Positions 7,071-13,138 of a DNA stretch of 13,138 nucleotides are shown here, piece after piece. Source of the DNA: Planctomycetota bacterium (GTDB lineage: Bacteria > Planctomycetota > Phycisphaerae > Phycisphaerales > SM1A02); NCBI GenBank assembly GCA_009926815.1, contig RFOC01000036.1, positions 1-13,138 of the forward strand. The letters are read 5' to 3'. Every line of letters begins with the position of its first letter. Position 1 is the first letter of the stretch. The notes under the pieces were generated by a model that had not been told where the DNA came from, did no database searches, and saw nothing but the letters and a program-made list of their open reading frames with translations. The translations under genes and the position numbers were made by a program.

Positions 7071-9803
7071 CTAGCTGAAAAGCAGCAGCAGCGATCCGAT
7101 GTCGCCCGCATCCACCTCGCCGCTGCCATCGAGGTCTCCCGGGCAGGGTGAGCCGCAGGGCCCGAAGAGCAGCAGCAGCGATCCGATGTCGCCGGCGTCC
7201 ACCGATCCACTGCCATCGAGGTCACCGGAGATCGGCTGACACGCATCCAGGATCCCGTCCGCGTTTCGATCCGTGCCGGATCCAAGGTCGACATTGCATC
7301 GGTCGGGAAGCCCGTCGCCGTCGCAATCGCTGGCCCAGAGCACCACCGTGGCGCCGCCGCTGTCGTTGCCACTTCGGTCAAGTTGCGGATCACCGATGAC
7401 CGACGAGTCGCCCGCGATGGCGGGGGTGCCGCCCTGATAGACGGCACCCTGCTTGGCCCACTCGACGCCGTTGTCCACGTACAGCACGGAACTGCCGGAG
7501 GCGTTCAGGTCGAGTCGGTTGCCGATCAGCAGGCGATTGCCCGACATGGCGATCACGTTGCCGAAGCGCGTGTTGGACAGGCTGCCGTTGCGGAGATCCG
7601 CTCCAGCGACCCATGTGCCCGACCGTCGCCAGGTGAACACCGCCCCGGCCAGGTTGGCATCGCCAAAGCTGCCGATGGCCAGCCGGTCGTTCTCCATCGC
7701 CACGGCGCATCCGAATCGCGAGGCGTACGTCACGCCGGTGAAGTCCTGCTCCAGGGCCCAGGTGCCGCCGGTCCTGCGGAACACGTAGGCTGCGCCGCGC
7801 TCGGTGACGGCGTCGCGCGTCTCGAAGGGTGCGCCCACCACGATGCCATCGCCATCCACCGCCACCGCATAGCCGAATCCCGCCGAGGCTCGCGGCGTGG
7901 ATGCCGTCAGCCGGGTCTCGAACTGGAACTCGCCACCCACCCTGCGGAACACGAAGGCGGCACCGGCTCCCGCGAGGCCGTTGGGCCGGTTGCCGCGGGA
8001 TCCCACCACGAGCGTGCCATCGCGATACGCCAGGGCGCAGCCGAAGAGATCGCCGGTGGTGGGCATGGGGCACTCGATCGTCTGCACCACGGTCCACGAT
8101 CCATCGACCTGACCGAAGACGTAGACGCGTCCCGTGGAGATGCCGGAGAGCTTCGCCAGTCCAGCGCTCACGATCAGCTGGTTCTCGGCGAACACGGCAG
8201 CCGTGCCGAATTCCGCGTTGGTGGCGGCATCGGGCGCGTACAGCGTGGCCTGCGGCACGTAGGTCTCTCCCACGCGGGATCGCAGCTCGACTCGGCCCGC
8301 GTTCGAGGCGCGGTCATCGTCACCCGGCACGCCGATGGCCGCGAACGCGGCGTTGCATGCCAGCCCGCGTCCAAAGGCGTCGCTGGCGGCCGGCGAGGCA
8401 TTGACGATGGAGGAGACCAGCCCCCCCGGACAGAAGGCGGTCGCCGCGGGCACGCTGCACGGCGTGGCGGCGGGCAGGACGCACGAGTCGAGCGCCCCAT
8501 TCCCATCGCAGTCGGAGCCTTGCCCGTAGGCCACGTCCAGCACGTCGATGCGACCGTTGGCATTGCAGTCCACCTGCTGCACCGGGCCCCGAGAGCAGCG
8601 GAAGCCGCCGATCGTCTGCCACGTGGCGTTGATGGTGCTGGCGTTGTCGGCCTGATTCGACTGGCCGATCGCGACGCCGGTGGGGGTGCCGTCGTAGCTC
8701 ACCGCGGGGTTGCTGAAGTGGTCGATGCGGTTGCCCGGCGCGTAGGCCATCACGGTCCGGAACTGCGTGCCGCTGCGGCCGTTGAACCGCCAGCCCACGC
8801 TCCATGGCCAGATGCCGCCGCTGGTGCATCCGCCCCCGTCGCCCACGGCATGGCAGCAGCCCATGTTGTGGCCGAGCTCATGGGCGAAGGTCTGGGTGGC
8901 CAGGCAACTCCACGCCGTCACGCTGTAGGGAATGCCCTCGGATTCCGGTCCATTGCTGTACATGAGCCACGCGATGCCGCAGTACTCGCCGTTGGTCCGG
9001 ATGAGGGCGACCATGTCGGCACCGATGGTGTCGCGGAGCGGCTGAACCCAGTCGAGGTAGCCGTCGCCGCCATTGCCCAGCGTGTTCAGGTCGCTCCCGA
9101 AGTCGCCGCTCACGTAGTCCGTCTCCAGCTGCATCAGCAGGTTGAGACGGGCCGAGATGCCGCTGTTCTGGTAGGCGGCGTTCGCGGCGGCCACGGCGGA
9201 GACGATCTGGCCCTGGATGGCGGCGGCTCCACCGGCCTGGTTGCGGGCATCGATGGTGTAGAGCACCAGCACGTCGATGGGTCGGTTGGCGTCGCATGCC
9301 GAACGCATGGCCTCGGGCATCGAACCGTCGGCCGCGGGCATGGGCGGGAAGGTGGATGGTTCCGCATGGAGCGACCCCGCGCAGGGCGGCATGCGGTCGA
9401 CGTCGACCGCCTCGAGGCGCGAGCCGCCGTCCTCCTGCGCGATCACGCGCCACCGTCGAAGATCGTCACCCTGCAGGAACCCGCTGACCTGGCCGTCATG
9501 CCAGACCAGCACGCCGCTGCCCGCCTCGGGCGTCTCGCCGGCCAGGCGTGCGGACACCCAGCCCGAGTCGTGCGTGGTGGTCTCGACCAGGGCCAGTCGC
9601 TCGCATCCCGGGGGCACCAGCTCGGCTGGAAGAGGAAGGGGGCTGGCCTGCGAGATCGTGGCCAGATCGTCCTGGATCAGCTCATGGAGAGACTCGATCC
9701 GGACGTCCCGACCAGCACCGTCGGCCATCGCGATGGAGCGACCAGGAAACAGCGCGGCCATCGCGATCGCGAAGACGGTCATTGGGCGTGTTCGGCACCG
9801 CAT
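7071..9803 (-). CDS. Secreted metzincin metalloprotease with seven-repeat propeller-like region and C-terminal dockerin-like repeats
   Basis: 910-residue exported protease. Layout: signal peptide (about 1-27, RTRPMTVFAIAMAALF); pro-region to about 170; reprolysin-like zinc protease domain (about 175-403) with HELGHNMGCCH (308-318; His308, Glu309, His312, His318; codons at 8850-8882) and a Met-turn at Met352; calcium-type loops with Cys (412-441); seven propeller-like repeats (about 472-806); a second pair of calcium-type loops (826-855); two dockerin-like repeats ending at the last residue (860-910). Complete zinc ligands and catalytic Glu predict activity. The ATG at 9803 was chosen for its GGAGGG Shine-Dalgarno and signal peptide; the open frame extends to 10553 only as a shadow of galE. 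An inner ATG at 9782 is the alternative. The cytochrome c gene follows 9 bases downstream. The dockerin ends may tether it to a cell-surface partner (inference). Confidence 0.92.
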   Translation of the reverse strand: MRCRTRPMTVFAIAMAALFPGRSIAMADGAGRDVRIESLHELIQDDLATISQASPLPLPAELVPPGCERLALVETTTHDSGWVSARLAGETPEAGSGVLVWHDGQVSGFLQGDDLRRWRVIAQEDGGSRLEAVDVDRMPPCAGSLHAEPSTFPPMPAADGSMPEAMRSACDANRPIDVLVLYTIDARNQAGGAAAIQGQIVSAVAAANAAYQNSGISARLNLLMQLETDYVSGDFGSDLNTLGNGGDGYLDWVQPLRDTIGADMVALIRTNGEYCGIAWLMYSNGPESEGIPYSVTAWSCLATQTFAHELGHNMGCCHAVGDGGGCTSGGIWPWSVGWRFNGRSGTQFRTVMAYAPGNRIDHFSNPAVSYDGTPTGVAIGQSNQADNASTINATWQTIGGFRCSRGPVQQVDCNANGRIDVLDVAYGQGSDCDGNGALDSCVLPAATPCSVPAATAFCPGGLVSSIVNASPAASDAFGRGLACNAAFAAIGVPGDDDRASNAGRVELRSRVGETYVPQATLYAPDAATNAEFGTAAVFAENQLIVSAGLAKLSGISTGRVYVFGQVDGSWTVVQTIECPMPTTGDLFGCALAYRDGTLVVGSRGNRPNGLAGAGAAFVFRRVGGEFQFETRLTASTPRASAGFGYAVAVDGDGIVVGAPFETRDAVTERGAAYVFRRTGGTWALEQDFTGVTYASRFGCAVAMENDRLAIGSFGDANLAGAVFTWRRSGTWVAGADLRNGSLSNTRFGNVIAMSGNRLLIGNRLDLNASGSSVLYVDNGVEWAKQGAVYQGGTPAIAGDSSVIGDPQLDRSGNDSGGATVVLWASDCDGDGLPDRCNVDLGSGTDRNADGILDACQPISGDLDGSGSVDAGDIGSLLLLFGPCGSPCPGDLDGSGEVDAGDIGSLLLLFS
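7077..7222 (-). repeat. Tandem 87-base direct repeat encoding two dockerin-like calcium loops
   Basis: Two copies begin at 7077 and 7164, 87 bases (29 codons) apart. The first 30 bases differ at one position; the rest diverge more. Each copy encodes GDLDGSGxVDAGDIGSLLLLF with Asp/Ser positions of an EF-hand loop (Asp861, Asp863, Ser865 and Asp890, Asp892, Ser894 of the protease). The linker holds two Cys (GPCGSPCPG). Such paired repeats are frequent at C-termini of exported planctomycete proteins. Confidence 0.85.
7389..8390 (-). repeat. Seven FG-GAP-like repeats within the metalloprotease
   Basis: Residues about 472-806 contain a repeated pattern of Phe-Gly, a short strand, an acidic or Gly turn, then a hydrophobic strand ending in Gly. 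The Phe-Gly pairs start at residues 477, 532, 587, 643, 697 and 747, a spacing of 50-56. A seventh copy without Phe-Gly follows (GGTPAIAGDSSVIGDPQ, from 791). Most units carry a following VYVF, FVFRR or YVFRR strand. The pattern fits an integrin-like beta-propeller of about seven blades (inference from repeat number and spacing). Identity between copies is at protein level, not DNA. Confidence 0.65.
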
Positions 9804-9804
9804 G

Positions 9805-9855
9805 GGAACCCTCCACCGTACACCCGAAGGGATCTGGAACAAGGTTCCGGGTTCC
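9805..9855 (-). promoter_or_regulatory. Inverted repeats in the metalloprotease leader that can pair with its ribosome binding site
   Basis: The 80 bases between galE and the protease gene contain GGAACCC (complement of 9849-9855) and GGGTTCC (complement of 9805-9811), a perfect 7-base inverted repeat whose second arm covers half of the Shine-Dalgarno. A competing local hairpin, GGAAC-CTT-GTTCC, lies at 9836-9848. No run of T follows either stem, so neither resembles an intrinsic terminator. A translational control role is speculative. Nothing else recognisable fills the rest of this gap. Confidence 0.3.
9809..9814 (-). promoter_or_regulatory. Shine-Dalgarno GGAGGG of the metalloprotease gene
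   Basis: The complement reads GGAGGG followed by five bases and the ATG at 9801-9803. This is the strongest ribosome binding site in the window. It fixes the protease start well inside the much longer open frame that overlaps galE. Confidence 0.8.
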
Positions 9856-9883
9856 AAATCGGCCGAAAAAGGCGGCTGCCGAC

Positions 9884-10906
9884 TCAGTTTCCCCGGGCCG
9901 CGGGGCTCTGCTGCCACCGCCAGGCGTCGCGGCACATGTCCTCGAGCGACCGCTGGGTCTTCCAGCCCAGCCGATGCAGGGCCACGGATGGGTCCGCGTA
10001 GCAGCTGGTCACGTCTCCGGGGCGGCGGTCCCTGATGGTGAACGGCACCTTCACGCCGTTCACCTTCTCGAAGGCCTTCACCACCTCGAGCACGCTGCTG
10101 CCACGACCGGTGCCAAGGTTGATGGCTTCGCAGCGCATCGTGTCGAGCTTCCGCATGGCGGCCACGTGGCCCGCCGCCAGGTCGACCACATGGATGTAGT
10201 CGCGCACGCCAGTGCCGTCGGGCGTGGGGTAGTCGCCGCCCCAGACCCCGAGCTCCTTGAACTGACCCGCGGCAACCCGCAGCACGAAGGGCATGAGGTT
10301 GTTGGGAATGCCGTTGGGGTCCTCGCCGATCAGGCCGCTCTCGTGGGCGCCCACCGGATTGAAGTAGCGGAGAAGGCAGATGTGCCAACGCGGGTCGCTG
10401 ACCGAGAGGTCGCGAAGCATGTGCTCGATCGCCAGCTTGGTCTGGCCGTAGGGGCTGGTGGCCGAGAGCGGGTGCGACTCGGTGATCGGAAGCTGCCGCG
10501 GCTCGCCGTAGACGGTGGCGGAACTGCTGAACACGAGCGAGTGCACGCCACAATCGTTCATCGCCTCGAGCATGCGGAGCGTGCCGACCACGTTGTTGTC
10601 CCAGTACTCCAGGGGCTTCTGCACCGATTCACCCACGGCCTTCAGGCCCGCCAGGTGGATGACGCACGCGATGCGATGCTCGCGCAGCACCTTTCGAATC
10701 AGATCGCCGTCGCGGATGTCGCCACGCACGAACGCCACGGGGCGACCGATGATGCCGGCCAGCCGATCGATGACCGACGACTTGCTGTTGCACAGGTTGT
10801 CGTAGAGCACCGGGCGATGACCGCCGCGGGCCACCTCGATGGCGATGTGGCTGCCGATGAAGCCAGCGCCGCCGGTGAGGAGGATGGACTGGGGTTCACT
10901 GGTCAT
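9884..10906 (-). CDS. galE: UDP-glucose/UDP-N-acetylglucosamine 4-epimerase
   Basis: 340-residue extended-SDR epimerase interconverting UDP-glucose and UDP-galactose with bound NAD; length matches the family (about 338). Visible motifs: TGGAGFIGSH (11-20), NAD-ribose Asp36 in YDNL, GDIRD (62-66), HLAGLKAVGES (84-94), catalytic SSSATVYG (127-134, Ser128), Tyr153 and Lys157 (YGQTK), RYFNPVGAH (180-188), and PDGTGVRDYIHV (229-240). Position 302, equivalent to Tyr299 of E. coli GalE and Cys307 of human GALE, is Cys (SCYAD; codon 10001-10003). A small residue there is associated with acceptance of N-acetylated substrates, so UDP-GlcNAc/UDP-GalNAc epimerisation is likely too (inference). The ATG at 10906 lies 5 bases after the fcl stop, so the two genes are almost certainly co-transcribed. 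The open frame extends to 11056 but would overlap fcl. Confidence 0.95.
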   Translation of the reverse strand: MTSEPQSILLTGGAGFIGSHIAIEVARGGHRPVLYDNLCNSKSSVIDRLAGIIGRPVAFVRGDIRDGDLIRKVLREHRIACVIHLAGLKAVGESVQKPLEYWDNNVVGTLRMLEAMNDCGVHSLVFSSSATVYGEPRQLPITESHPLSATSPYGQTKLAIEHMLRDLSVSDPRWHICLLRYFNPVGAHESGLIGEDPNGIPNNLMPFVLRVAAGQFKELGVWGGDYPTPDGTGVRDYIHVVDLAAGHVAAMRKLDTMRCEAINLGTGRGSSVLEVVKAFEKVNGVKVPFTIRDRRPGDVTSCYADPSVALHRLGWKTQRSLEDMCRDAWRWQQSPAARGN

Positions 10907-10911
10907 GGCGT

Positions 10912-11853
10912 TCACGTCGGCCTCGCCTTGAACCATTCGATGGTTCGCTGCAACCCCTCCTCGAAACCGACCTTCGCGCGCCAGCCGAGCAGTCGCGCCG
11001 CCTTCTCCGTGTCCAGGCATCGGCGGGGCTGGCCATCGGGCCTGGATGCGTCCCATCGAATCTCGCCGGCGAAGCCGCAGAGTCGGGCGATCAGGGCCAC
11101 CAGGTCGCGGATGGAGATCTCCAGGCCTGTTCCAAGGTTCACGGGGTCCGGTTCATCCATCACCTCGGCCGCGCGAACCAGGCCATCGGCCGCGTCATCC
11201 ACGTAGAGAAACTCCCGACTTGCCGAACCGGTTCCCCAGCAGGTGATGTGGCCGGCGCCTGACCGCTGCGCCTCGATGCACTTGCGGACGAGCGCCGGGA
11301 TCACGTGCGAGGTGTCGAGATCGAAGTTGTCATGCGGACCGTACAGATTCACGGGAAGCACATAGGCGCTGCGAAGTCCGTACTGCCGTCGGTAGGCGTC
11401 AAGCATCACCAGGGCGGCCTTCTTCGCCACGCCGTACGGTGCGTTGGTCTCCTCCGGATAGCCGTTCCAGAGATCCTCCTCGCGGAACGGCACCGGCGTG
11501 AACTTCGGGTAGGCGCAGATGGTGCCGGTCTGCACGAACTTCTGCACGGAGTGCCGTCGAGCTCCCTCGATCAGGTGCAGGGCCATCGCCATGTTGGCGT
11601 AGAAGTAACGGCCAGGGTTGGCCATGTTGGCACCGATACCACCGACCTCCGCAGCCAGATGGAGGACGACCTCGGGACGCATCTCCCGGAAGAGTCGCTC
11701 CGTCCCGGCCTCCGTGGTCAGGTCGAAATCCCGGCGGCGGGGCACGAGCACCTCCGCGGCGCCTCGCTGCATCAGGCGATCGCAGACAGCCCGGCCCAGG
11801 AATCCGGCACCACCGGTGACCACGATCCGCCTGCCCGCGAGGGAGAAAGCCAT
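10912..11853 (-). CDS. fcl: GDP-L-fucose synthase
   Basis: 313-residue bifunctional epimerase/reductase that converts GDP-4-keto-6-deoxy-D-mannose to GDP-L-fucose with NADPH, the second step after Gmd. Motifs: VTGGAGFLG (12-20), HLAAEVGGIGANMANP (65-80), TGTICAYPK (109-117), NAPYGVAKK (137-145) with Tyr140 and Lys144, YGPHDNF (171-177), SHVIPALVRK (182-191) with His183, and SREFLYVDD (212-220). Aligned to E. coli Fcl, Cys109, Tyr136, Lys140 and His179 are all kept (Cys113, Tyr140, Lys144, His183), while Ser107 becomes Thr111. That Thr is conservative and is normal for the GTxCAYPKFTPVPF-type subfamily as I know it. The gene leads galE by 5 bases and diverges from gmd across 79 bases. No clear Shine-Dalgarno precedes the ATG at 11853. 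Confidence 0.95.
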   Translation of the reverse strand: MAFSLAGRRIVVTGGAGFLGRAVCDRLMQRGAAEVLVPRRRDFDLTTEAGTERLFREMRPEVVLHLAAEVGGIGANMANPGRYFYANMAMALHLIEGARRHSVQKFVQTGTICAYPKFTPVPFREEDLWNGYPEETNAPYGVAKKAALVMLDAYRRQYGLRSAYVLPVNLYGPHDNFDLDTSHVIPALVRKCIEAQRSGAGHITCWGTGSASREFLYVDDAADGLVRAAEVMDEPDPVNLGTGLEISIRDLVALIARLCGFAGEIRWDASRPDGQPRRCLDTEKAARLLGWRAKVGFEEGLQRTIEWFKARPT

Positions 11854-11932
11854 GTCGGGGAAGGTATCGGGGTTCGCGTCCGGCTAGCCTTCCGGGTCCG
11901 GTACGCTTGGACGTCAACGGCAGGAAACACGC
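11854..11932. promoter_or_regulatory. Divergent fcl/gmd promoter region
   Basis: The 79-base gap between divergent fcl and gmd must hold the start signals for both directions unless they sit in coding sequence. On the plus strand TACGCT (11902-11907) could serve as a -10 element 26 bases before the gmd start. On the minus strand GATACC lies about 10 bases before the fcl ATG. No convincing -35 box is paired with either. The location is strong by logic, but the individual elements are weak. Confidence 0.35.
11922..11926 (+). promoter_or_regulatory. Shine-Dalgarno AGGAA of gmd
   Basis: AGGAA sits six bases before the GTG at 11933-11935. It supports use of this GTG as the gmd start; no ATG lies nearby that would keep the glycine-rich nucleotide-binding motif near the N-terminus. 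Confidence 0.65.
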
Positions 11933-12979
11933 GTGAAGAAGGCTCTCATCACCGGCATCACGGGTCAGGACGGCAGTTACCTGGCGGAACTGCTGCTTTC
12001 CAAGGGGTACGAGGTGCACGGCATCGTGCGCCGCAGCAGCAGTTTCAACACGGATCGGATCGAGCACCTGTATCGGGATCCACATGAGCAGGGGACCCGT
12101 CTCCGACTGCACTACGGTGACCTTGCGGACGGCAATGGCCTGCTGGACATCCTTCGGCAGGTCCAGCCGGAAGAGGTGTACAACCTTGGAGCGCAGAGCC
12201 ATGTCCGGGTGAGCTTCGACCAGCCGATCTACACGGCCGACGTGGTGGCGACCGGCACCCTCCGCCTGCTGGAGGCTTGCCGAACGTTCCAGGAGATCTC
12301 GGGTCGGCAGATCCGCTTCTATCAGGCCAGCAGCAGCGAGATGTTCGGCCTGGTTCAGGAGGTGCCCCAGCGGGAGACGACACCGTTCTGGCCCCGGTCG
12401 CCCTACGGCTGCGCCAAGGTGTTCGGCCACTGGATCACGGTGAACTACCGCGAGAGTTACGGCATGCACGCCAGCTGCGGCATCCTGTTCAACCACGAGA
12501 GTCCGCGCAGGGGCGAGACGTTCGTGACCCGAAAGATCACCCGCGCCGTGGGGCGCATCAAGCTTGGACTCCAGAGCAAGCTCTACATGGGCAACCTCGA
12601 TGCGCAGCGCGACTGGGGCTTCGCCGGCGACTATGTCGAGGCCATGTGGATGATGCTGCAGCAGCCGAAGCCAGACGATTACGTGGTGGCCACCGGTGAG
12701 ATGATCAGCGTTCGGCGGTTCTGCGAACTGGCCTTCGGCCAGGTGGGCCTGGATTACCGGGATTTCGTGGAGATCGATCCCAAGTACTTCAGGCCAGCCG
12801 AGGTGGAGCAACTCCAGGGCGATGCGACCAAGGCTCGGTCGAAGCTGGGCTGGAGGCCGAAGGTGGGGGTGGAGGAACTGGCCCGTCTCATGGTGGAGAG
12901 CGATCTGGAGATCGCGCGGCGGGAGAAGACGCTTCGCGATGCGGGGCATGGTCTTCTTCGAGGGAGCGGCGTGTGCTGA
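11933..12979 (+). CDS. gmd: GDP-mannose 4,6-dehydratase
   Basis: 348-residue extended SDR that converts GDP-D-mannose to GDP-4-keto-6-deoxy-D-mannose, the first committed step to GDP-L-fucose and related 6-deoxyhexoses. Motifs: ALITGITGQDGSYL (4-17), RRSSSFNTDRI (33-43), GDLAD (62-66), NLGAQSHVRVSF (84-95), SSSEMFG (133-139) with Ser134 and Glu136, SPYGCAKVFGH (156-166) with Tyr158 and Lys162, NHESPRRGETFVTRKI (187-202), and GNLDAQRDWG (220-229). Catalytic positions match E. coli Gmd Thr132, Glu134, Tyr156 and Lys160 with offset two. Length is close to the family norm (about 370 in E. coli). The start codon is GTG with AGGAA six bases upstream. It diverges from fcl, which catalyses the next step. 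The last residues (LLRGSGVC) are a nonconserved tail. Confidence 0.96.
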   Translation: MKKALITGITGQDGSYLAELLLSKGYEVHGIVRRSSSFNTDRIEHLYRDPHEQGTRLRLHYGDLADGNGLLDILRQVQPEEVYNLGAQSHVRVSFDQPIYTADVVATGTLRLLEACRTFQEISGRQIRFYQASSSEMFGLVQEVPQRETTPFWPRSPYGCAKVFGHWITVNYRESYGMHASCGILFNHESPRRGETFVTRKITRAVGRIKLGLQSKLYMGNLDAQRDWGFAGDYVEAMWMMLQQPKPDDYVVATGEMISVRRFCELAFGQVGLDYRDFVEIDPKYFRPAEVEQLQGDATKARSKLGWRPKVGVEELARLMVESDLEIARREKTLRDAGHGLLRGSGVC

Positions 12980-12985
12980 TCGATC

Positions 12986-13058
12986 AAAGTGCTGTTGGGC
13001 GGCTAGATATCTCGGGGAACAACGATAAAGCGATAATCTAGAGAGTGCTATGCACTTT
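12986..13058. terminator. Nested inverted repeats between convergent genes (possible bidirectional terminator)
   Basis: The outer arms AAAGTGC (12986-12992) and GCACTTT (13052-13058) are perfect complements. Inside lie CTAGATATC (13003-13011) and GATaATCTAG (13032-13041), nine pairs with one bulged A. Ten bases separate outer and inner arms on each side. A competing compact hairpin, GAGAGTGC-TAT-GCACTTTC (13041-13059), overlaps the right side. The segment is visibly richer in A+T than the rest of the window and sits between convergent genes. There is no long T-run, so the terminator role is inferred from position and symmetry. Confidence 0.4.
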
Positions 13059-13138
13059 CGGCGAAGTAGCGTGCGAGCATGATGCGGGGGAAGACAGCGA
13101 GATGAAGGCCCTCGACCGTCTTGGGCAGCAGCACGAGG
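13048..13138 (-). CDS. C-terminal fragment of an unidentified gene (partial at right edge)
   Basis: On the complement the last 29 codons before a TAG at 13048-13050 read LVLLPKTVEGLHLAVFPRIM followed by LARYFAESA. Third codon positions are mostly G or C and the residue mix is protein-like, so this is probably the tail of a real gene whose start lies beyond the window. I do not recognise the family. It converges on gmd with 68 bases between stop codons. Its position beside nucleotide-sugar genes makes a polysaccharide role possible but unproven. Confidence 0.55.
   Translation of the reverse strand, partial: LVLLPKTVEGLHLAVFPRIMLARYFAESA

Noticed and set aside
7081..7093. CAG/CTG triplet run as a microsatellite or CRISPR-like element
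   Set aside because: It encodes Leu codons of the dockerin-like repeat, and only two copies exist, 87 bases apart. No CRISPR spacing or array.
5538..7151. 537-codon plus-strand open frame opposite the cytochrome c protein
   Set aside because: Shadow of the propeller domain; composition is low-complexity His/Arg/Ala-rich with no motif.
9836..9848. GGAAC-AAG-GTTCC as an intrinsic terminator of galE
   Set aside because: The stem is only five pairs and no T-run follows on the transcribed strand.
7383..10001. 872-codon open frame on the plus strand opposite the metalloprotease
   Set aside because: It is the complement of a gene with a signal peptide, zinc motif and repeats. Lack of stops follows from strong G/C third-position bias, and no domain is recognisable.
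9804..10553. 250 extra N-terminal residues on the metalloprotease frame
   Set aside because: They lie inside galE out of frame, lack a signal peptide, and are superseded by the ATG at 9803 with GGAGGG and a signal sequence.
10907..11056. 50 extra N-terminal residues on the galE frame
   Set aside because: They overlap the 3' end of fcl, and GalE length and the position of the glycine motif fit the ATG at 10906.
11399..12949. 516-codon minus-strand open frame across gmd and into fcl
   Set aside because: Antisense to gmd. It overlaps fcl in another frame, and both real genes have complete catalytic motifs.
13102..13138. Plus-strand ATG starting MKALDRLGQQHE at the right edge
   Set aside because: Only 12 codons are visible, and the opposite strand gives a longer, better-biased frame ending in a stop over the same bases. 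It cannot be excluded fully.

Overview
The window reads as chromosomal DNA of a planctomycete, most likely class Phycisphaerae. Four things point there. Base composition is about two thirds G+C by eye. A membrane-anchored Ser/Thr kinase carries a C-terminal helical (TPR-like) region. There is a PVC-type propeller/HEAT/cytochrome c protein. A secreted metalloprotease ends in paired dockerin-like calcium loops of the kind common on exported proteins of this group. This placement is inferred from gene content; there is no rRNA marker. Coding is dense and no gene-free stretch exceeds 80 bases. No tRNA, rRNA, CRISPR array, transposase or phage gene is visible.

Layout. (1) Bases 1-2181, minus strand: a transmembrane Ser/Thr kinase followed 29 bases later by a small FHA-domain protein that runs off the left edge, a kinase and phosphothreonine-reader pair. 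(2) Bases 2220-3859, plus strand, divergent from the kinase across a 38-base gap: an SDR-fold protein that lacks the usual catalytic Tyr and Lys, whose stop codon overlaps the start of a predicted lipoprotein with two related beta-rich halves. (3) Bases 3870-9803, minus strand: a secreted metzincin metalloprotease with a seven-repeat propeller-like region and two C-terminal dockerin-like repeats, followed 9 bases later by a 1063-residue propeller/HEAT/cytochrome c protein. (4) Bases 9884-13138: nucleotide-sugar genes. fcl and galE run on the minus strand, and gmd diverges on the plus strand. A fragment of a further minus-strand gene enters from the right edge, facing gmd across a short A+T-richer segment with nested inverted repeats.

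How the genes fit together. Gmd and Fcl make the two-enzyme route from GDP-D-mannose to GDP-L-fucose. GalE adds UDP-galactose and, judging by a Cys at its substrate gatekeeper position, probably UDP-GalNAc. This looks like the precursor-supply edge of a surface-polysaccharide locus that may continue to the right. The protease and the cytochrome c protein look like exported proteins, possibly co-transcribed. The kinase/FHA and SDR/lipoprotein groups have no evident metabolic link to the sugar genes. I found no clearly new multi-gene system. The points most worth a second look are the degenerate SDR coupled to a lipoprotein, the Cys gatekeeper of GalE, the domain layout of the protease, and the inverted repeats at the right end.
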